Shown piece by piece: positions 36,815 to 46,282 of a stretch of 64,000 bases of DNA; the first letter of the stretch is position 1, and each line of letters begins with the position of its first letter. The DNA is from Kribbella pratensis. GTDB taxonomy: Bacteria; Actinomycetota; Actinomycetes; Propionibacteriales; Kribbellaceae. The stretch lies in contig NZ_SODP01000001.1 of assembly GCF_004365355.1 (NCBI RefSeq), positions 2,943,497 to 3,007,496 on the forward strand. Direction: 5' to 3'. The notes beneath the pieces are model-generated. The model worked only from the letters and a program-made list of their open reading frames with translations. It searched no databases and was not told where the DNA came from. The translations under genes and the position numbers were made by a program.

Positions 36815-37843
36815 TCATGCTCGCCGTACAAGCATCCTGGCGATGACGGCGGCCCCGGTGCCGATCAGGAGCAGGCCTCCGAAGATCACGCCGAGCGTGC
36901 TCCAGAAGCCGTCGTTCTGGGTGATGACCTTGACGCGCTGGTACTCCGCGTCGGTCGCGGCGGGCGCGAACGTGAAGTCGTCGGTGATCCGGCCCGGATC
37001 GCGGTACGTCGCCATGTACGCGGTCAGGAAGTTGGCCGGCGTTGCCAGCGCATCGTCCTCGACCCGGCCCGCGAACAGGAGCTCGGGCTTCACCGCGGCG
37101 TCCGGCAGCTTCGTGGCGTCGACCCGGTGCTCGGCCGCGACGTACACCGTCACCGTCTGCGCGGTGGTGGCCCCCTTGCTCAGGCGCATCGGGTAGACGA
37201 TCCGCTCCGACGCGAACGTGAGCCGCAGCGGCGGCGTCGCCCCGCTCAGACTCTCGCCGTCCTGCTTGGGCGCGAGCTTCACCGCGACGATCTCCCACTT
37301 CTCCGTCAGGTACGGCGTGAGGTTCGCGGCCAGCGTCGTCGGTACGACGTACCCGTTCGTGCGCAGCCAGTCCGTGACCGCTGTACCGGTCGAGCCGCTG
37401 AGCCGTGCGACCGCGAACGGGCCGAGGACCATCTGCTGGCGGACGTTCACCCCGGATCCGGGGGCCGGGGCACCGGCGGAATCACGAGCGTTGCCCATGA
37501 TCCCGAGGTCGCGGAACGGCCAGTACGTCTTCTTGTAGACGATCTTCGGCCGGGTCAGCTGGTCGAGCCGGTAGAACAGCTGGTCGTCGCCAAGCTCGAC
37601 CTTCGCGGCCGCCGGGACCGGCATGATCCAGGCCGCCTTCTTCGACGTGCCGTTGATCGCCATCGAGAGCGTGATCTTCTCGGTGCCGCCGGCGTACTGC
37701 ACCAGCGCGTTCTCGCCGTACGCGCGGGCTCGCGACTGCGCGTCCGGGAGGTAGCCGCCGCACGCGCACGCCCAGGCAGGTGTCACCCCGGCCGCGAGGA
37801 ATCCGACCGCCAGGACACCAGCAACCACCCGCCAAAGCTTCAC
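36815..37843 (-). CDS. DUF2330 secreted membrane-anchored protein
   Basis: A 342-residue protein with signal peptide (VVAGVLAVGFLAAGVTPAWA) followed by a Cys cluster, CACGGYLPDAQS, a large extracytoplasmic domain (NALVQYAGGTEKITLSMAIN, AAWIMPVPAAAKVELGD), and one C-terminal membrane helix (LGVIFGGLLLIGTGAAVIAR) with a basic end. The Cys motif and the AAWIMPVP block match DUF2330, whose role is unknown. GTG start at 37843, no strong ribosome-binding site. Its stop precedes the next gene by 7 bases. Confidence 0.75.
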   Translation of the reverse strand: MKLWRVVAGVLAVGFLAAGVTPAWACACGGYLPDAQSRARAYGENALVQYAGGTEKITLSMAINGTSKKAAWIMPVPAAAKVELGDDQLFYRLDQLTRPKIVYKKTYWPFRDLGIMGNARDSAGAPAPGSGVNVRQQMVLGPFAVARLSGSTGTAVTDWLRTNGYVVPTTLAANLTPYLTEKWEIVAVKLAPKQDGESLSGATPPLRLTFASERIVYPMRLSKGATTAQTVTVYVAAEHRVDATKLPDAAVKPELLFAGRVEDDALATPANFLTAYMATYRDPGRITDDFTFAPAATDAEYQRVKVITQNDGFWSTLGVIFGGLLLIGTGAAVIARMLVRRA

Positions 37844-37857
37844 TGGCGGAACATTAG

Positions 37858-39444
37858 CTACGCGAGGGTGTACGGGGTGTGGAAGAAGTTGGACGGGTCG
37901 TACTTCTTCTTCGCGGCCTGCAGCTTGGCCGCGCTGCCGCCGTAGTACGAACTCACTGCCCGACCGGCCTCGAGGTAGTTGACGTAGGCACCGGCTGAGG
38001 CCGACCGGACGGCGCGATGGCCGTTCGCGATGAACGTCTTCGCGGTCGTGCCCTGCGCGGACGAGTACCACTGGACCACGCCGAGCGCGCTGCGCCACGG
38101 CCAGGATGCCCCGCCGGCCGGCTGCTTCGACGCCTGTCCGCCGAGCGGGTCGAGGATCGCGGACGCCGGCGTCTTGGCGCGCGCGGCCGCCTTCACCTCA
38201 CCGAGCAGCGCGGTGATCGTCGCCGCGTCCATCGCACCCTTGAGTACGTCGGAACCCGCGAGGAAGCCCTGCCGCGGACTCGTCGTGCCGCCGCCGAGGT
38301 ACTTCACCGCCTCCAGATGCGACTTGACGCTGATGCTCCGCGCCGACGCCTTCGCGCCGACGAAGGACTCCAGCTGTGCGGCCGCTGCGTTCGCGTTGCC
38401 GGTGGTGGAGATGCCGAGCACGTGGACCGACAGCGTTCCGTTGCTCTGGGCATCAATGTGCAGGTTGCCCCAGGAGGTCGTCGGCGCGGTCTGCGCGAAC
38501 TTCTGCCAGCCGCGGACGACGGCCGCGGCCTGCGACTCGGGCCAGGTCAGCCGGAAGAACCCGAGCTTGGTGGCCGGGATCGTGGCGAACCGGAACGACG
38601 TGACCACGCCGAGGTTGCCGCCACCGCCGCCGCGCAAGGCCCAGAACAGGTCCGGGTCGACAGTCGCGCTGACATTGTGCGACTTCCCGTCGGCGGTGAA
38701 CACGCCCATCGACACGACCCGGTCACAGGTCAGCCCGTACGTGCGGGTGTGGATCCCCATCCCGCCGCCGAGCGTGAGGCCGGCGACGCCGACCGTCGGA
38801 CAGGTGCCGGTCGGCAGCGAGCGCCCGTACCGGTCGAGGAACGCGTGGACGTCGTACAAGCGGGCTCCGGCGCCGACGGTGAGGATGCCGTTCGAGTAGC
38901 TCATGCCCCGGAGCGCGCCGACGTCGAGCTGCAGGCCGTTGGCGATCGTGGACGCACCGACGTACGAGTGGCCGCCGCTCTTCGGCACGAGCACGAGCTT
39001 GTTGTCGCGAGCGAAGTTGATCGCCTTCTGTACGTCGGCGGGGTTCGCGGCCTTCACGACGGCGGTCGGGCGGACGCTGTCCCAGCGCGGGTTGAACAGC
39101 TGGTGCGCGGCGGCGTATCCCGAGGTCGAGGACAGGTAGAGCTTGCCAGTGAGCGAGCGGGAGAAGGAGTTCCAGTTCGGCGCGGTGGAGGTCAGCGTCG
39201 GGGCCGACGTATTCGGGTTGCTGCTCGGACTACTGCTCGGGGTCGTGGTGCTCGGCGCGGCCGTGCTGCTGGGCGCTGTCGTCGTCGGAGCCGGAGCAGT
39301 GGAGCTGGGCTCGGAGCTGGTCGTCGGCGTCGAGCTGGTCGCCCCGCCGCCGGCGTTGTCCGTCGAGTCTCCGCATCCGGTCAGTCCGACGACCGCTGCG
39401 GCGCTGCCGGCCTTCAGTACAGTACGGCGGTCAAGCAGGCTCAC
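37858..39444 (-). CDS. Lipoprotein berberine-bridge-type FAD oxidoreductase
   Basis: A 528-residue flavoprotein. The signal combines a twin-arginine (DRRTVLKAG) with a lipobox VGLTGC (Cys24), so it would be folded, exported by Tat and lipid-anchored. A Ser/Thr/Pro linker of about 65 residues follows. The FAD domain has KSGGHSYVGAS (His link) and TGTCPTVGVAGLTLGGGMG (Cys link). The BBE end is KLQAAKKKYDPSNFFHTPYT. The start is GTG at 39444 with GAGGAG upstream, overlapping the aroE stop by 14 bp. It belongs to a different branch from the enzyme at 33455, judging from the Cys motif. Confidence 0.88.
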   Translation of the reverse strand: MSLLDRRTVLKAGSAAAVVGLTGCGDSTDNAGGGATSSTPTTSSEPSSTAPAPTTTAPSSTAAPSTTTPSSSPSSNPNTSAPTLTSTAPNWNSFSRSLTGKLYLSSTSGYAAAHQLFNPRWDSVRPTAVVKAANPADVQKAINFARDNKLVLVPKSGGHSYVGASTIANGLQLDVGALRGMSYSNGILTVGAGARLYDVHAFLDRYGRSLPTGTCPTVGVAGLTLGGGMGIHTRTYGLTCDRVVSMGVFTADGKSHNVSATVDPDLFWALRGGGGGNLGVVTSFRFATIPATKLGFFRLTWPESQAAAVVRGWQKFAQTAPTTSWGNLHIDAQSNGTLSVHVLGISTTGNANAAAAQLESFVGAKASARSISVKSHLEAVKYLGGGTTSPRQGFLAGSDVLKGAMDAATITALLGEVKAAARAKTPASAILDPLGGQASKQPAGGASWPWRSALGVVQWYSSAQGTTAKTFIANGHRAVRSASAGAYVNYLEAGRAVSSYYGGSAAKLQAAKKKYDPSNFFHTPYTLA

Positions 39445-40255
39445 GATCCCCCAACTCCTCACGCGCGGCCGTCCTCATGGCCGCCAGAGGAGCCGGCGAC
39501 CTACCCGTCATCATCTCCACCTGGAGGGTCGCCTGATGCACGAGTAGGTCAAGTCCGTTCAACAGCTCTGTACCGATCCGGTGCGCCGCGATCGCGAGCC
39601 TGGTCGGCCAGGGGTGGTACGCCACGTCGAACACCACCGGCGCCACCGCGGCGAAGTGCTCGGCCCACGGGTCGACGGCGCCGCCCGGCAGGGTCGACAC
39701 GCACAGGTCGAAGCCACCGATCTGCTCGACCTGCGAGAAGTCCGCCACCGACGTCCGGAGTCCGAGCTCCGCGGCCAGGTCAAGCAACCGGTCGGCCTTC
39801 GAGACATCCCGGACGACGACCGTCACCTCGGTGACCTTCATGCCCCGCAAAGCAGCCAGGGTGGATGCGGCTGTCGCACCGCCACCGACCACGACGGCCG
39901 TCTCCGCAGCCGTGATGCCCTGCTCGGCGAACGCGTTCACCAGCCCGGGCACGTCGGTGTTGTGGGCGGACCGCGATCCGTCGGGCTCGAACAGCATCGT
40001 GTTCGCCGCGCCGATCAGCTCCGCGACCGGATCGACCGTGTCGACCAGGTCGAGCGCGATGCGCTTCAACGGCATCGTCAGCGACAGCCCACGAACGTCC
40101 TCACCGAGCGATGCCACGAACGCGGGGAGCTCGTCCTCGAGCACCTCGAACGCGTCGTACCGCCAGTCCAGTCCGAGCTCGGCGTACGCGGCGCGGTGCA
40201 TCGCCGGTGACAGCGAATGCGCGATCGGCGAACCGAGCACTGCGCACCGGGTCAA
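39431..40255 (-). CDS. aroE: Shikimate dehydrogenase
   Basis: Reduces 3-dehydroshikimate to shikimate with NADPH. Substrate site SPIAHSLSPAMHRAAYAELG, catalytic Lys in SLTMPLKRIAL, SAHNTDVPGLVNAF, and cofactor loop VVVGGGATAASTLAAL are present in 274 residues. The start is TTG at 40255, one base after the mltG stop, with GGGAAG 8 bases upstream. Part of the mltG-aroE run downstream of alaS and ruvX. Confidence 0.94.
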   Translation of the reverse strand: MTRCAVLGSPIAHSLSPAMHRAAYAELGLDWRYDAFEVLEDELPAFVASLGEDVRGLSLTMPLKRIALDLVDTVDPVAELIGAANTMLFEPDGSRSAHNTDVPGLVNAFAEQGITAAETAVVVGGGATAASTLAALRGMKVTEVTVVVRDVSKADRLLDLAAELGLRTSVADFSQVEQIGGFDLCVSTLPGGAVDPWAEHFAAVAPVVFDVAYHPWPTRLAIAAHRIGTELLNGLDLLVHQATLQVEMMTGRSPAPLAAMRTAAREELGDREPA

Positions 40256-40256
40256 C

Positions 40257-41459
40257 TCAGCACTTCCCGGTGTGTGCTTGGCACCAGGTCTGGAGCTTCT
40301 TCACGTTGACCTGGTGTTCCGCGTATGTGTCGGCGAAGGCGGTCTCGCCGGTGTCCAGGTTGACCAGCGTGAAGTACTTCCAGTTGCCCGGTGTCGGGTT
40401 CAGCGCGGCGCTGAGTTGCGCCCGGGTCGGCGAGTTGATCGGCGACGGCGGCAGACCCTTGTGGATGTAGGTGTTGTACTTCGACGGGTTCTTCCGCTGC
40501 TCGGGCGTCGTGTAAACGCCGCCGTCCTTACCGACGACGTAGTGGACCGTCGAGTCCATGCCTAGATACATCCCGGCCGCCAGCCGGTTGTAGATCACCC
40601 GCGCGACCTTGCCGTAGTCGGCCTCTTTGTTGGTCTCCGCGCCGATGATGCTGGCCACGATGACCGCCTGGTACGGGTCGAGTTTCTTGCGCTGTGCGGT
40701 CTGCACCAGGTTCAGGTCTTTGGCGATCGACGCGTACTTCGCGGTCATCAGCTTGAGCATGACGGTCGCGTTCGCGTTCTTCGGCACGTCGTAGGTCGCC
40801 GGGTACAGGAAACCCTCGGGATTGCCCTGCGCGTAGGCCGGCAGGCCGAGCGCCGCCGGGTGGTTGATCGCGGCCGCGGCCGCGCCGGCGGGCAGCTTGA
40901 GCTTGTTCTGCAGGATGACCGCGACCTCGCCCTTGGTCTCCCCGGACGGCACGCTGACCCGCATCACCTTGATCGACACGGCCGTGTTCATCATCAGCGC
41001 CAGGGCGGCTTTGGCCGACATGTGTTTGCGGAGGGTGTAGGTCGCCGCCTGGATCTGCAGTGACCGCGGATCGTCCCGGGCCGCGCGCTCGAACGCGCGG
41101 GCGCTCTTGACGACTTCCTTCTTCTCCAGCGTGTCGGCGATCGACGAGGTCGACTGCCCCTTGGTGATCTCGACCTGAACGGATCCGGTGCCCTCACCGG
41201 TGTAGTCCGGTGCGGAGAACACGCCCTCCAGCGCGTCCTTGCCCTTGCCGAAGCCGACCACGACGCCGGCCACGATCGCACCGACGACGATCAGCGAGAT
41301 CAAGCCGGCGAAGCAGCCGAACGCGCGGCGGCTGCGAGCCCGGCGCCGGTTGGCGCGACGCTCGGCGCGGGTCTCGGCCCGCAGCCCGAGGCCGCTGCCG
41401 AGATCGTCGGCCTGCTCCTCGCCCTCGTTCAGCTCTTGATCCACCGATGGTCCGTTCAC
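40257..41459 (-). CDS. mltG: Endolytic transglycosylase MltG
   Basis: A 400-residue membrane-bound murein glycosidase that cuts nascent glycan strands and sets their length. A basic cytosolic N-terminus is followed by one helix (FGCFAGLISLIVVGAIVAGV), a LysM-like region and the YceG catalytic domain. The catalytic Glu is in IVASIIGAETNKEADYGKVA; INRLAAGMYLGMDSTVHYV-like and the HKGLPPSPINSP segments are family marks. GTG start at 41459, GTGA overlap with the ruvX stop. Confidence 0.94.
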   Translation of the reverse strand: MNGPSVDQELNEGEEQADDLGSGLGLRAETRAERRANRRRARSRRAFGCFAGLISLIVVGAIVAGVVVGFGKGKDALEGVFSAPDYTGEGTGSVQVEITKGQSTSSIADTLEKKEVVKSARAFERAARDDPRSLQIQAATYTLRKHMSAKAALALMMNTAVSIKVMRVSVPSGETKGEVAVILQNKLKLPAGAAAAAINHPAALGLPAYAQGNPEGFLYPATYDVPKNANATVMLKLMTAKYASIAKDLNLVQTAQRKKLDPYQAVIVASIIGAETNKEADYGKVARVIYNRLAAGMYLGMDSTVHYVVGKDGGVYTTPEQRKNPSKYNTYIHKGLPPSPINSPTRAQLSAALNPTPGNWKYFTLVNLDTGETAFADTYAEHQVNVKKLQTWCQAHTGKC

Positions 41460-41905
41460 AGGGGCCTCCCGGGTGGGTTGCCGGTCTCGCGCTCGAGGTC
41501 GAGCGCATGTTGCAGAATCACGACCGCCGCGGCCTGATCGACCACCGCGCGCCGCTTGGAGCCCTTCTTTCCCCGCTCCCGCAGCATCCGTTCGGCGGTG
41601 ACGGTGGTGAACCGCTCGTCCACCAGCCGCATCGTCGTCCCCTCGCGTACCTTGTCCAGCACCTGCGCCGCCGTCTCCCGGATCTTCACCGCGGCCGGTC
41701 CCTCGCCCCCGGACAGGGAGCGCGGCAGCCCGACCACGATCTCGAACGCCTCCAGTTCGGCGGCGAGTGCGGCGATCCTATCCAGATCCCCGGGCCCACG
41801 CCGGACGGTTTCCACAGGCGTGGCCAGGATTCCGTGCGGATCGCTGCTGGCGACACCGATCCGGGCATCCCCGATATCGAGCGCGATCCGCACGCCTCGT
41901 CTCAT
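41456..41905 (-). CDS. ruvX: RuvX/YqgF, putative Holliday junction resolvase
   Basis: A 149-residue RNase H-fold protein, linked to pre-16S rRNA processing and, in mycobacteria, resolvase activity. Acidic residues are placed as expected: LDIGDARIGVASSD, EIVVGLPRSLSGGEGP, LVDERFTTVTAERML and VVDQAAAVVILQ. ATG at 41905 has GGAG directly against it; a GTG 5 codons downstream (VRIALDIGD) is an alternative. Between alaS and mltG as in most Actinobacteria. Confidence 0.94.
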   Translation of the reverse strand: MRRGVRIALDIGDARIGVASSDPHGILATPVETVRRGPGDLDRIAALAAELEAFEIVVGLPRSLSGGEGPAAVKIRETAAQVLDKVREGTTMRLVDERFTTVTAERMLRERGKKGSKRRAVVDQAAAVVILQHALDLERETGNPPGRPL

Positions 41906-41934
41906 CTCCGCGGTCTCATCTGTGCTGGTCTCAT

Positions 41935-44604
41935 CTAACCCGTGACGAGGTGACCGACGGTGTGCTCGACCGCCGCCAGCGCCTCGTCGGCGCCGGCGGG
42001 GTCGGTACCGCCACCCTGCGCGACATCGTCCTTGCCGCCGCCGCGACCGCCGAGCTTCTCGGCCGCGACGCGAACCAGGTCACCGGCCTTGAGCCGCCAC
42101 TCGCGGGCGAGGTCGTTGAGTGCGATGACCACGCCGGGCTTGCCGTCGTTCACACTCAGTACGGCGATGACGGCCGGCTTGTCGTTCGCCATCCGGCCGC
42201 GAATGTCCAGCGCCAGCTTGCGCAGGTCGCCGCCGTTCACGCCGTCCGGCGCACGGTGCCCGACGTACTGGACGCCGAAGACGTCCTTCGGGTTCTTCGC
42301 CAGCTCACCCGCGGCCTCGAGGACCTGGGCGGCCCGGACGCGCTCGAGCTCCTTCTCCGCGGCGCGCAGCCGCTCGGCCAGGTCGGCGACCTTTGCCGGC
42401 AGCTCCTCCGGCCGGGTCTTCAGGTTCTCGCTGAGCAGGCGGACCAGCGCGCGCTCGCGGCCGAGGTAGTGCAGCGCCTCCAGGCCGACGAACGCCTCGA
42501 TCCGCCGTACGCCGGCGCCGACCGACGACTCGCCCGTGACGGTGAGCGCACCGACCTGCGACGAGTGCTTCACGTGCGTGCCACCGCAGAGCTCACGCGA
42601 CCAGGGGCCGCCGATCTCGACCACTCGGACCTGCTCGTCGTACGTCTCACCGAACAGCGCCAGCGCGCCCCACTCCCGCGCCTCCGGCAGCGTCATGTAC
42701 TGCGCCGAGACCGGGAGGTCCTTCCGTACGGCGAGGTTCGCGACCTCCTCGATCTCCGAACGGGTCGACGGGTCCAGCGCCGACGACCAGGCGAAGTCGA
42801 GCCGCAGGTAGCCGGGCTTGTTGTACGAACCGCTCTGCAACGCGTTCGGGCCGAGCACCTGACGCAGCGCGGCGTGTACGACGTGCGTGCCGGAGTGCGC
42901 CTGGCAGGCCGAGACCCGCCACTCGTGGTCGACCGCGGCGTGCACGTTCTCGCCGGGACGGAGTACGCCTTCGAGGATCTCGGCCTTGTGCACGATCAGG
43001 CCCTTGACCGGGCGCTGCACGTCGAGGACCTTCAGCCTCAGGCCGTCGCCGAGGATCAGGCCCTCGTCCGCGATCTGACCACCGGACTCGGCGTAGAACG
43101 GGGTCTTCTCCAGCACGACCTCGACGGTCTCGCCCTGCTCGGCGAACGGCGCGACCGCGCCCTCCCGGAGCAGACCGCGCACCTGCGAGTCGGTGGACAG
43201 CTCCTGGTAGCCGGTGAACTCGGTGACACCCTTCTCCCGCAGCTCGCGGTAGCCGGACGTGTCGGCGTGACCGGCCTTCTTCGCGCGTGCGTCCGCCTTG
43301 GCGCGCTCGCGCTGCTCCTTCATCAAGGAGCGGAAGCCCTCGGTGTCGACGTTCAGGCCCTGCTCGGCCGCCATCTCGATGGTCAGGTCGATCGGGAAGC
43401 CGTACGTGTCGTGCAGCTGGAACGCCTTGGAGCCCTCCAGCTGGTGCGCACCGCTGGCCTTGGTGTCGCGCACCGCCACGTCGAAGATCGTCGTACCGGC
43501 CGTGAGCGTACGGCGGAACGCCTCCTCCTCGGCGTACGCGACCTGGCTGATCCGGCCGAAGTCGGCCTCCAGCTCCGGGTAGGACTTCTTCATCTGCTCA
43601 AGGCTCGTCGGCAGCAGCTCGACCAGGCTCGGGTCCTCGTAGCCCAGCAGCCGCATCGAACGGATAGCCCGGCGGAGCAGGCGACGCAGTACGTAACCGC
43701 CCTGCTCGTTGCCCGGGGTGACGCCGTCGCCGATCAGCATCAGCGCGCTGCGGACGTGGTCTGCGACCACGCGGAACCGGACGTCGTCGACGTGCTCGAC
43801 GCCGTACTTGCGGCCGCTGAGCTCGGACGCACGCTCGATCACCGGGTAGATCTCGTCGATCTCGTACATGTTGTCGACGCCCTGCAGCAGGTACGCGACC
43901 CGCTCGAGGCCGAGACCGGTGTCGATGTTCTTCTTCGGCAGCTCGCCGAGGATCTCGTAGCCCTCCTTGCCGCCACCCTCACCGCGGATGTTCTGCATGA
44001 AGACCAGGTTCCAGAACTCCAGGTAGCGGTCGCCCGCCTCCCAGTCCCGGTCGGCGCCGAACTCCGGGCCGCGGTCGATCAGGATCTCCGAGCACGGGCC
44101 GCACGGACCCGGGATACCCATCGACCAGAAGTTGTCCTTCATCCCCAGCCGGACGATCCGGTCGTCGGGCAGGCCGGCGATCCGCTTCCAGAGCGCGATC
44201 GCCTCGTCGTCGTCGTAGTACACCGACGCGTACAGCACCGACTCGTCGAAGCCGTAGCCGCCTTCATTCTGGGGCTTGGTGACCAGCTCCCAGGCGTACT
44301 CGATGGCCTTCTCCTTGAAGTAGTCCCCGAAGGAGAAGTTGCCGTTCATCTGGAAGAACGTGCCGTGCCGCGTGGTCTTGCCGACTTCCTCGATGTCGAG
44401 GGTCCGGACACACTTCTGCACGCTGGTCGCGCGCGGGTACGGCGGGGTCTGCTGGCCGACGAAGTACGGGACGAACTGGGCCATGCCGGCGACGTTGAAC
44501 AGCAGGTTCGGGTCCGGCGACGGCAGTGGCGCGCTCGGCACCACGGTGTGGCCCCGGTCCTCGAAGTACTGCAGGAACCGCCGCCTGATCTCACTGGTTT
44601 CCAT
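41935..44604 (-). CDS. alaS: Alanyl-tRNA synthetase
   Basis: Charges tRNA-Ala. At 889 residues it is complete: class II catalytic core at the N-terminus (RRRFLQYFEDRGHTVVPSAP, NFSFGDYFKEKAIEYAWE), tRNA-recognition region, editing domain with HSGTHVVHAALR and CGGTHVKHSSQVG zinc ligands, and C-Ala domain with GGRGGGKDDVAQGGG. It lies 5 bases after the small membrane protein gene and 29 bases before ruvX. Confidence 0.98.
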   Translation of the reverse strand: METSEIRRRFLQYFEDRGHTVVPSAPLPSPDPNLLFNVAGMAQFVPYFVGQQTPPYPRATSVQKCVRTLDIEEVGKTTRHGTFFQMNGNFSFGDYFKEKAIEYAWELVTKPQNEGGYGFDESVLYASVYYDDDEAIALWKRIAGLPDDRIVRLGMKDNFWSMGIPGPCGPCSEILIDRGPEFGADRDWEAGDRYLEFWNLVFMQNIRGEGGGKEGYEILGELPKKNIDTGLGLERVAYLLQGVDNMYEIDEIYPVIERASELSGRKYGVEHVDDVRFRVVADHVRSALMLIGDGVTPGNEQGGYVLRRLLRRAIRSMRLLGYEDPSLVELLPTSLEQMKKSYPELEADFGRISQVAYAEEEAFRRTLTAGTTIFDVAVRDTKASGAHQLEGSKAFQLHDTYGFPIDLTIEMAAEQGLNVDTEGFRSLMKEQRERAKADARAKKAGHADTSGYRELREKGVTEFTGYQELSTDSQVRGLLREGAVAPFAEQGETVEVVLEKTPFYAESGGQIADEGLILGDGLRLKVLDVQRPVKGLIVHKAEILEGVLRPGENVHAAVDHEWRVSACQAHSGTHVVHAALRQVLGPNALQSGSYNKPGYLRLDFAWSSALDPSTRSEIEEVANLAVRKDLPVSAQYMTLPEAREWGALALFGETYDEQVRVVEIGGPWSRELCGGTHVKHSSQVGALTVTGESSVGAGVRRIEAFVGLEALHYLGRERALVRLLSENLKTRPEELPAKVADLAERLRAAEKELERVRAAQVLEAAGELAKNPKDVFGVQYVGHRAPDGVNGGDLRKLALDIRGRMANDKPAVIAVLSVNDGKPGVVIALNDLAREWRLKAGDLVRVAAEKLGGRGGGKDDVAQGGGTDPAGADEALAAVEHTVGHLVTG

Positions 44605-44609
44605 GGGTG

Positions 44610-44846
44610 TTACCGGTAGTCCTCACGATCGTTTGTGGTCTCGATACCCAGCGCGTCGCGCAGTTCGGTCTCCCGCTCGGCCATGCCCTCGCGGACCTGG
44701 TCGCCGAAGTGCCGGACCGCGGCGGCCAGCTTGGCCGCGGACTCCTGCATCCCCTCGGGGGCGAGCACCCTGGCACGCTTCTTCAGCCGGGTGACGGCGT
44801 ACACACCGACGGCGATCCCGATGATCAGCCAGATGATCCGCTTCAC
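44610..44846 (-). CDS. Small membrane protein (DUF6167-like)
   Basis: A 78-residue protein: one N-terminal helix (IIWLIIGIAVGVYAVTRLKK) then a soluble amphipathic part (SAAKLAAAVRHFGDQVREGM). Actinobacteria often carry such a gene just upstream of alaS; function unknown. Overlaps the DUF948 gene by 4 bp, so the two are probably made together. Confidence 0.8.
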   Translation of the reverse strand: MKRIIWLIIGIAVGVYAVTRLKKRARVLAPEGMQESAAKLAAAVRHFGDQVREGMAERETELRDALGIETTNDREDYR

Positions 44847-45253
44847 AGCTTCCGCGCCTTCCGCTCGGCCTTCATCTCTTCCTTGACCCGGCGGCTCACG
44901 TCCTTGCGCTGCTGCTCGCCGAGCGCGCGGCGTACGCCGTACGTGAAGGCGGCCGCCTTGACCAGCGGGCCGCCGGCGGTGGCCGAGAACAGCGACATCA
45001 GCGCCGCCGCGTTGGTGGTCACCGTGGTGGCGTTGTCGGTGATCGTGTCGACCTTGGCCAGTTGGGCGTTCGTGGTCGCCACCGTGGTGGTTACCTCGCC
45101 GAGCAGTGGGATGCTGGAATCGGAGACGCCCTTGACCATGATCCGGGTCTCGTCGAACACCTTGCCGAGCTTCAGGATCGGATAAGCCAGCAGGCCTACC
45201 AGGATGAGCAGCGCGCAGGCCGCTATCAGCCCCGCGACTTCACCGACGCTCAT
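44843..45253 (-). CDS. DUF948 membrane protein
   Basis: A 136-residue protein with an N-terminal helix (VAGLIAACALLILVGLLAYP), a Thr/Val/Asn-rich helical segment characteristic of DUF948 (EVTTTVATTNAQLAKVDTIT), and a basic tail (EQQRKDVSRRVKEEMKAERK). Conserved upstream of alaS in Actinobacteria; function unknown. Upstream, TGCCCTTATG occurs twice 16 bases apart near 45300-45325. Confidence 0.85.
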   Translation of the reverse strand: MSVGEVAGLIAACALLILVGLLAYPILKLGKVFDETRIMVKGVSDSSIPLLGEVTTTVATTNAQLAKVDTITDNATTVTTNAAALMSLFSATAGGPLVKAAAFTYGVRRALGEQQRKDVSRRVKEEMKAERKARKL

Positions 45254-45436
45254 GGAAAACGATCCACCTTCCCGTAGCGAGCCCGTTGTGAGCTGTCATG
45301 CCCTTATGACTGTGTGCCCTTATGGACGCCCGACCCTATCGCGCGGCCATAGCGCACTCTGCTCCAGGACACCATCCCTCACATCACAGTCGCCCACCAA
45401 ACCGGCACGAGGAGCTACGTCGATGTACTTGGGCGG

Positions 45437-46231
45437 TCAGGAATTGCCGTGCTCGCAGGCGATCCCGTCGCCGTTGCGGTCGAGCGCCGGTGTGTAGCCG
45501 GGGTCACCGCGGTACAGCGGGGCCTTGCCGGCCGCCCGGACCTCGTCACAGTCCTTGTACACGACCGTCGGGGTGCTGCTGGGCGTCGTCGACGGGGTGC
45601 TTGTCGTCGCGCCGGGCGTCGGTGTCGGGGTGCCGGGGCTCGGCGTGGTTGTGGTCGGCGTGGTTGTGGTCGGTGTGCCTGTCGGCGGCATGGGGGTCGC
45701 GGTTGTCGGCGTGCCGGTTGTCGGAGTGGTCGCCGTCGGAGTGGTCGTCGGAGTGCCGGTCGTCCCTGTGGTCGTCGTCGGGGTGGTCGTTGTCGGCGTG
45801 GTTGTGGTGGGGGCAGACGTCGTACCGCCTGGGGTGGGGCCGCCGGGGCTCGACGTCGTACCGCCGGGGCTCGACGTCGTACTGCCCGGGCTGCTCGGCG
45901 TCTGTGGAGGAGCGGCCCATGAGGGCGTGCTGGGAGTCGCCGTCGGGGCCCAGGGGGACACCGGCTGCATTGGCTTCCCCACGGGAAGAGACGGTCTCGT
46001 GCTCGAGCGCGACGTACCCTGCGACCGCTCTGCCGGAGCACTGGCGACGCCGGCGGACTGGGGCGACTGCGAACCGGCCGTGCCGCTCGAGCCGAACGGG
46101 TCGAGCAACCATGCTCCGGCCAGCGCGACCACGACCGTCGCGAGAACGCCGAGCTTCAGGACCGGTGCGCGCCGGCGGCTGTGCCGCGCTCCGAACTTCC
46201 GTACATGTCGACCTATGTGGAACTGCCTCAC
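45437..46231 (-). CDS. Excalibur calcium-binding domain protein with Thr/Pro linker
   Basis: A 264-residue membrane-anchored exported protein. A basic start and one helix (LGVLATVVVALAGAWLLDPF) are followed by about 140 residues of Thr/Pro/Ser/Gly repeats (TTTPTTTTPTTTTG-like) that would span the cell wall. The excalibur domain forms the end: YKDCDEVRAAGKAPLYRGDP to DRNGDGIACE, with the Asp-x-Asp calcium loop and paired Cys. Function of these domains is unclear. Separate from its neighbours in operon terms. Confidence 0.85.
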   Translation of the reverse strand: MRQFHIGRHVRKFGARHSRRRAPVLKLGVLATVVVALAGAWLLDPFGSSGTAGSQSPQSAGVASAPAERSQGTSRSSTRPSLPVGKPMQPVSPWAPTATPSTPSWAAPPQTPSSPGSTTSSPGGTTSSPGGPTPGGTTSAPTTTTPTTTTPTTTTGTTGTPTTTPTATTPTTGTPTTATPMPPTGTPTTTTPTTTTPSPGTPTPTPGATTSTPSTTPSSTPTVVYKDCDEVRAAGKAPLYRGDPGYTPALDRNGDGIACEHGNS

Positions 46232-46282
46232 GTGCTTACCTTTCGCCCCCAGGCCGTGAGGGAGCCTACCTATTCGAACGCT

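Noticed and set aside
41767..44619. A 950-codon plus-strand frame opposite alaS
   Set aside because: Low-complexity Arg/Leu/Asp translation with no family features; alaS on the other strand is unambiguous.
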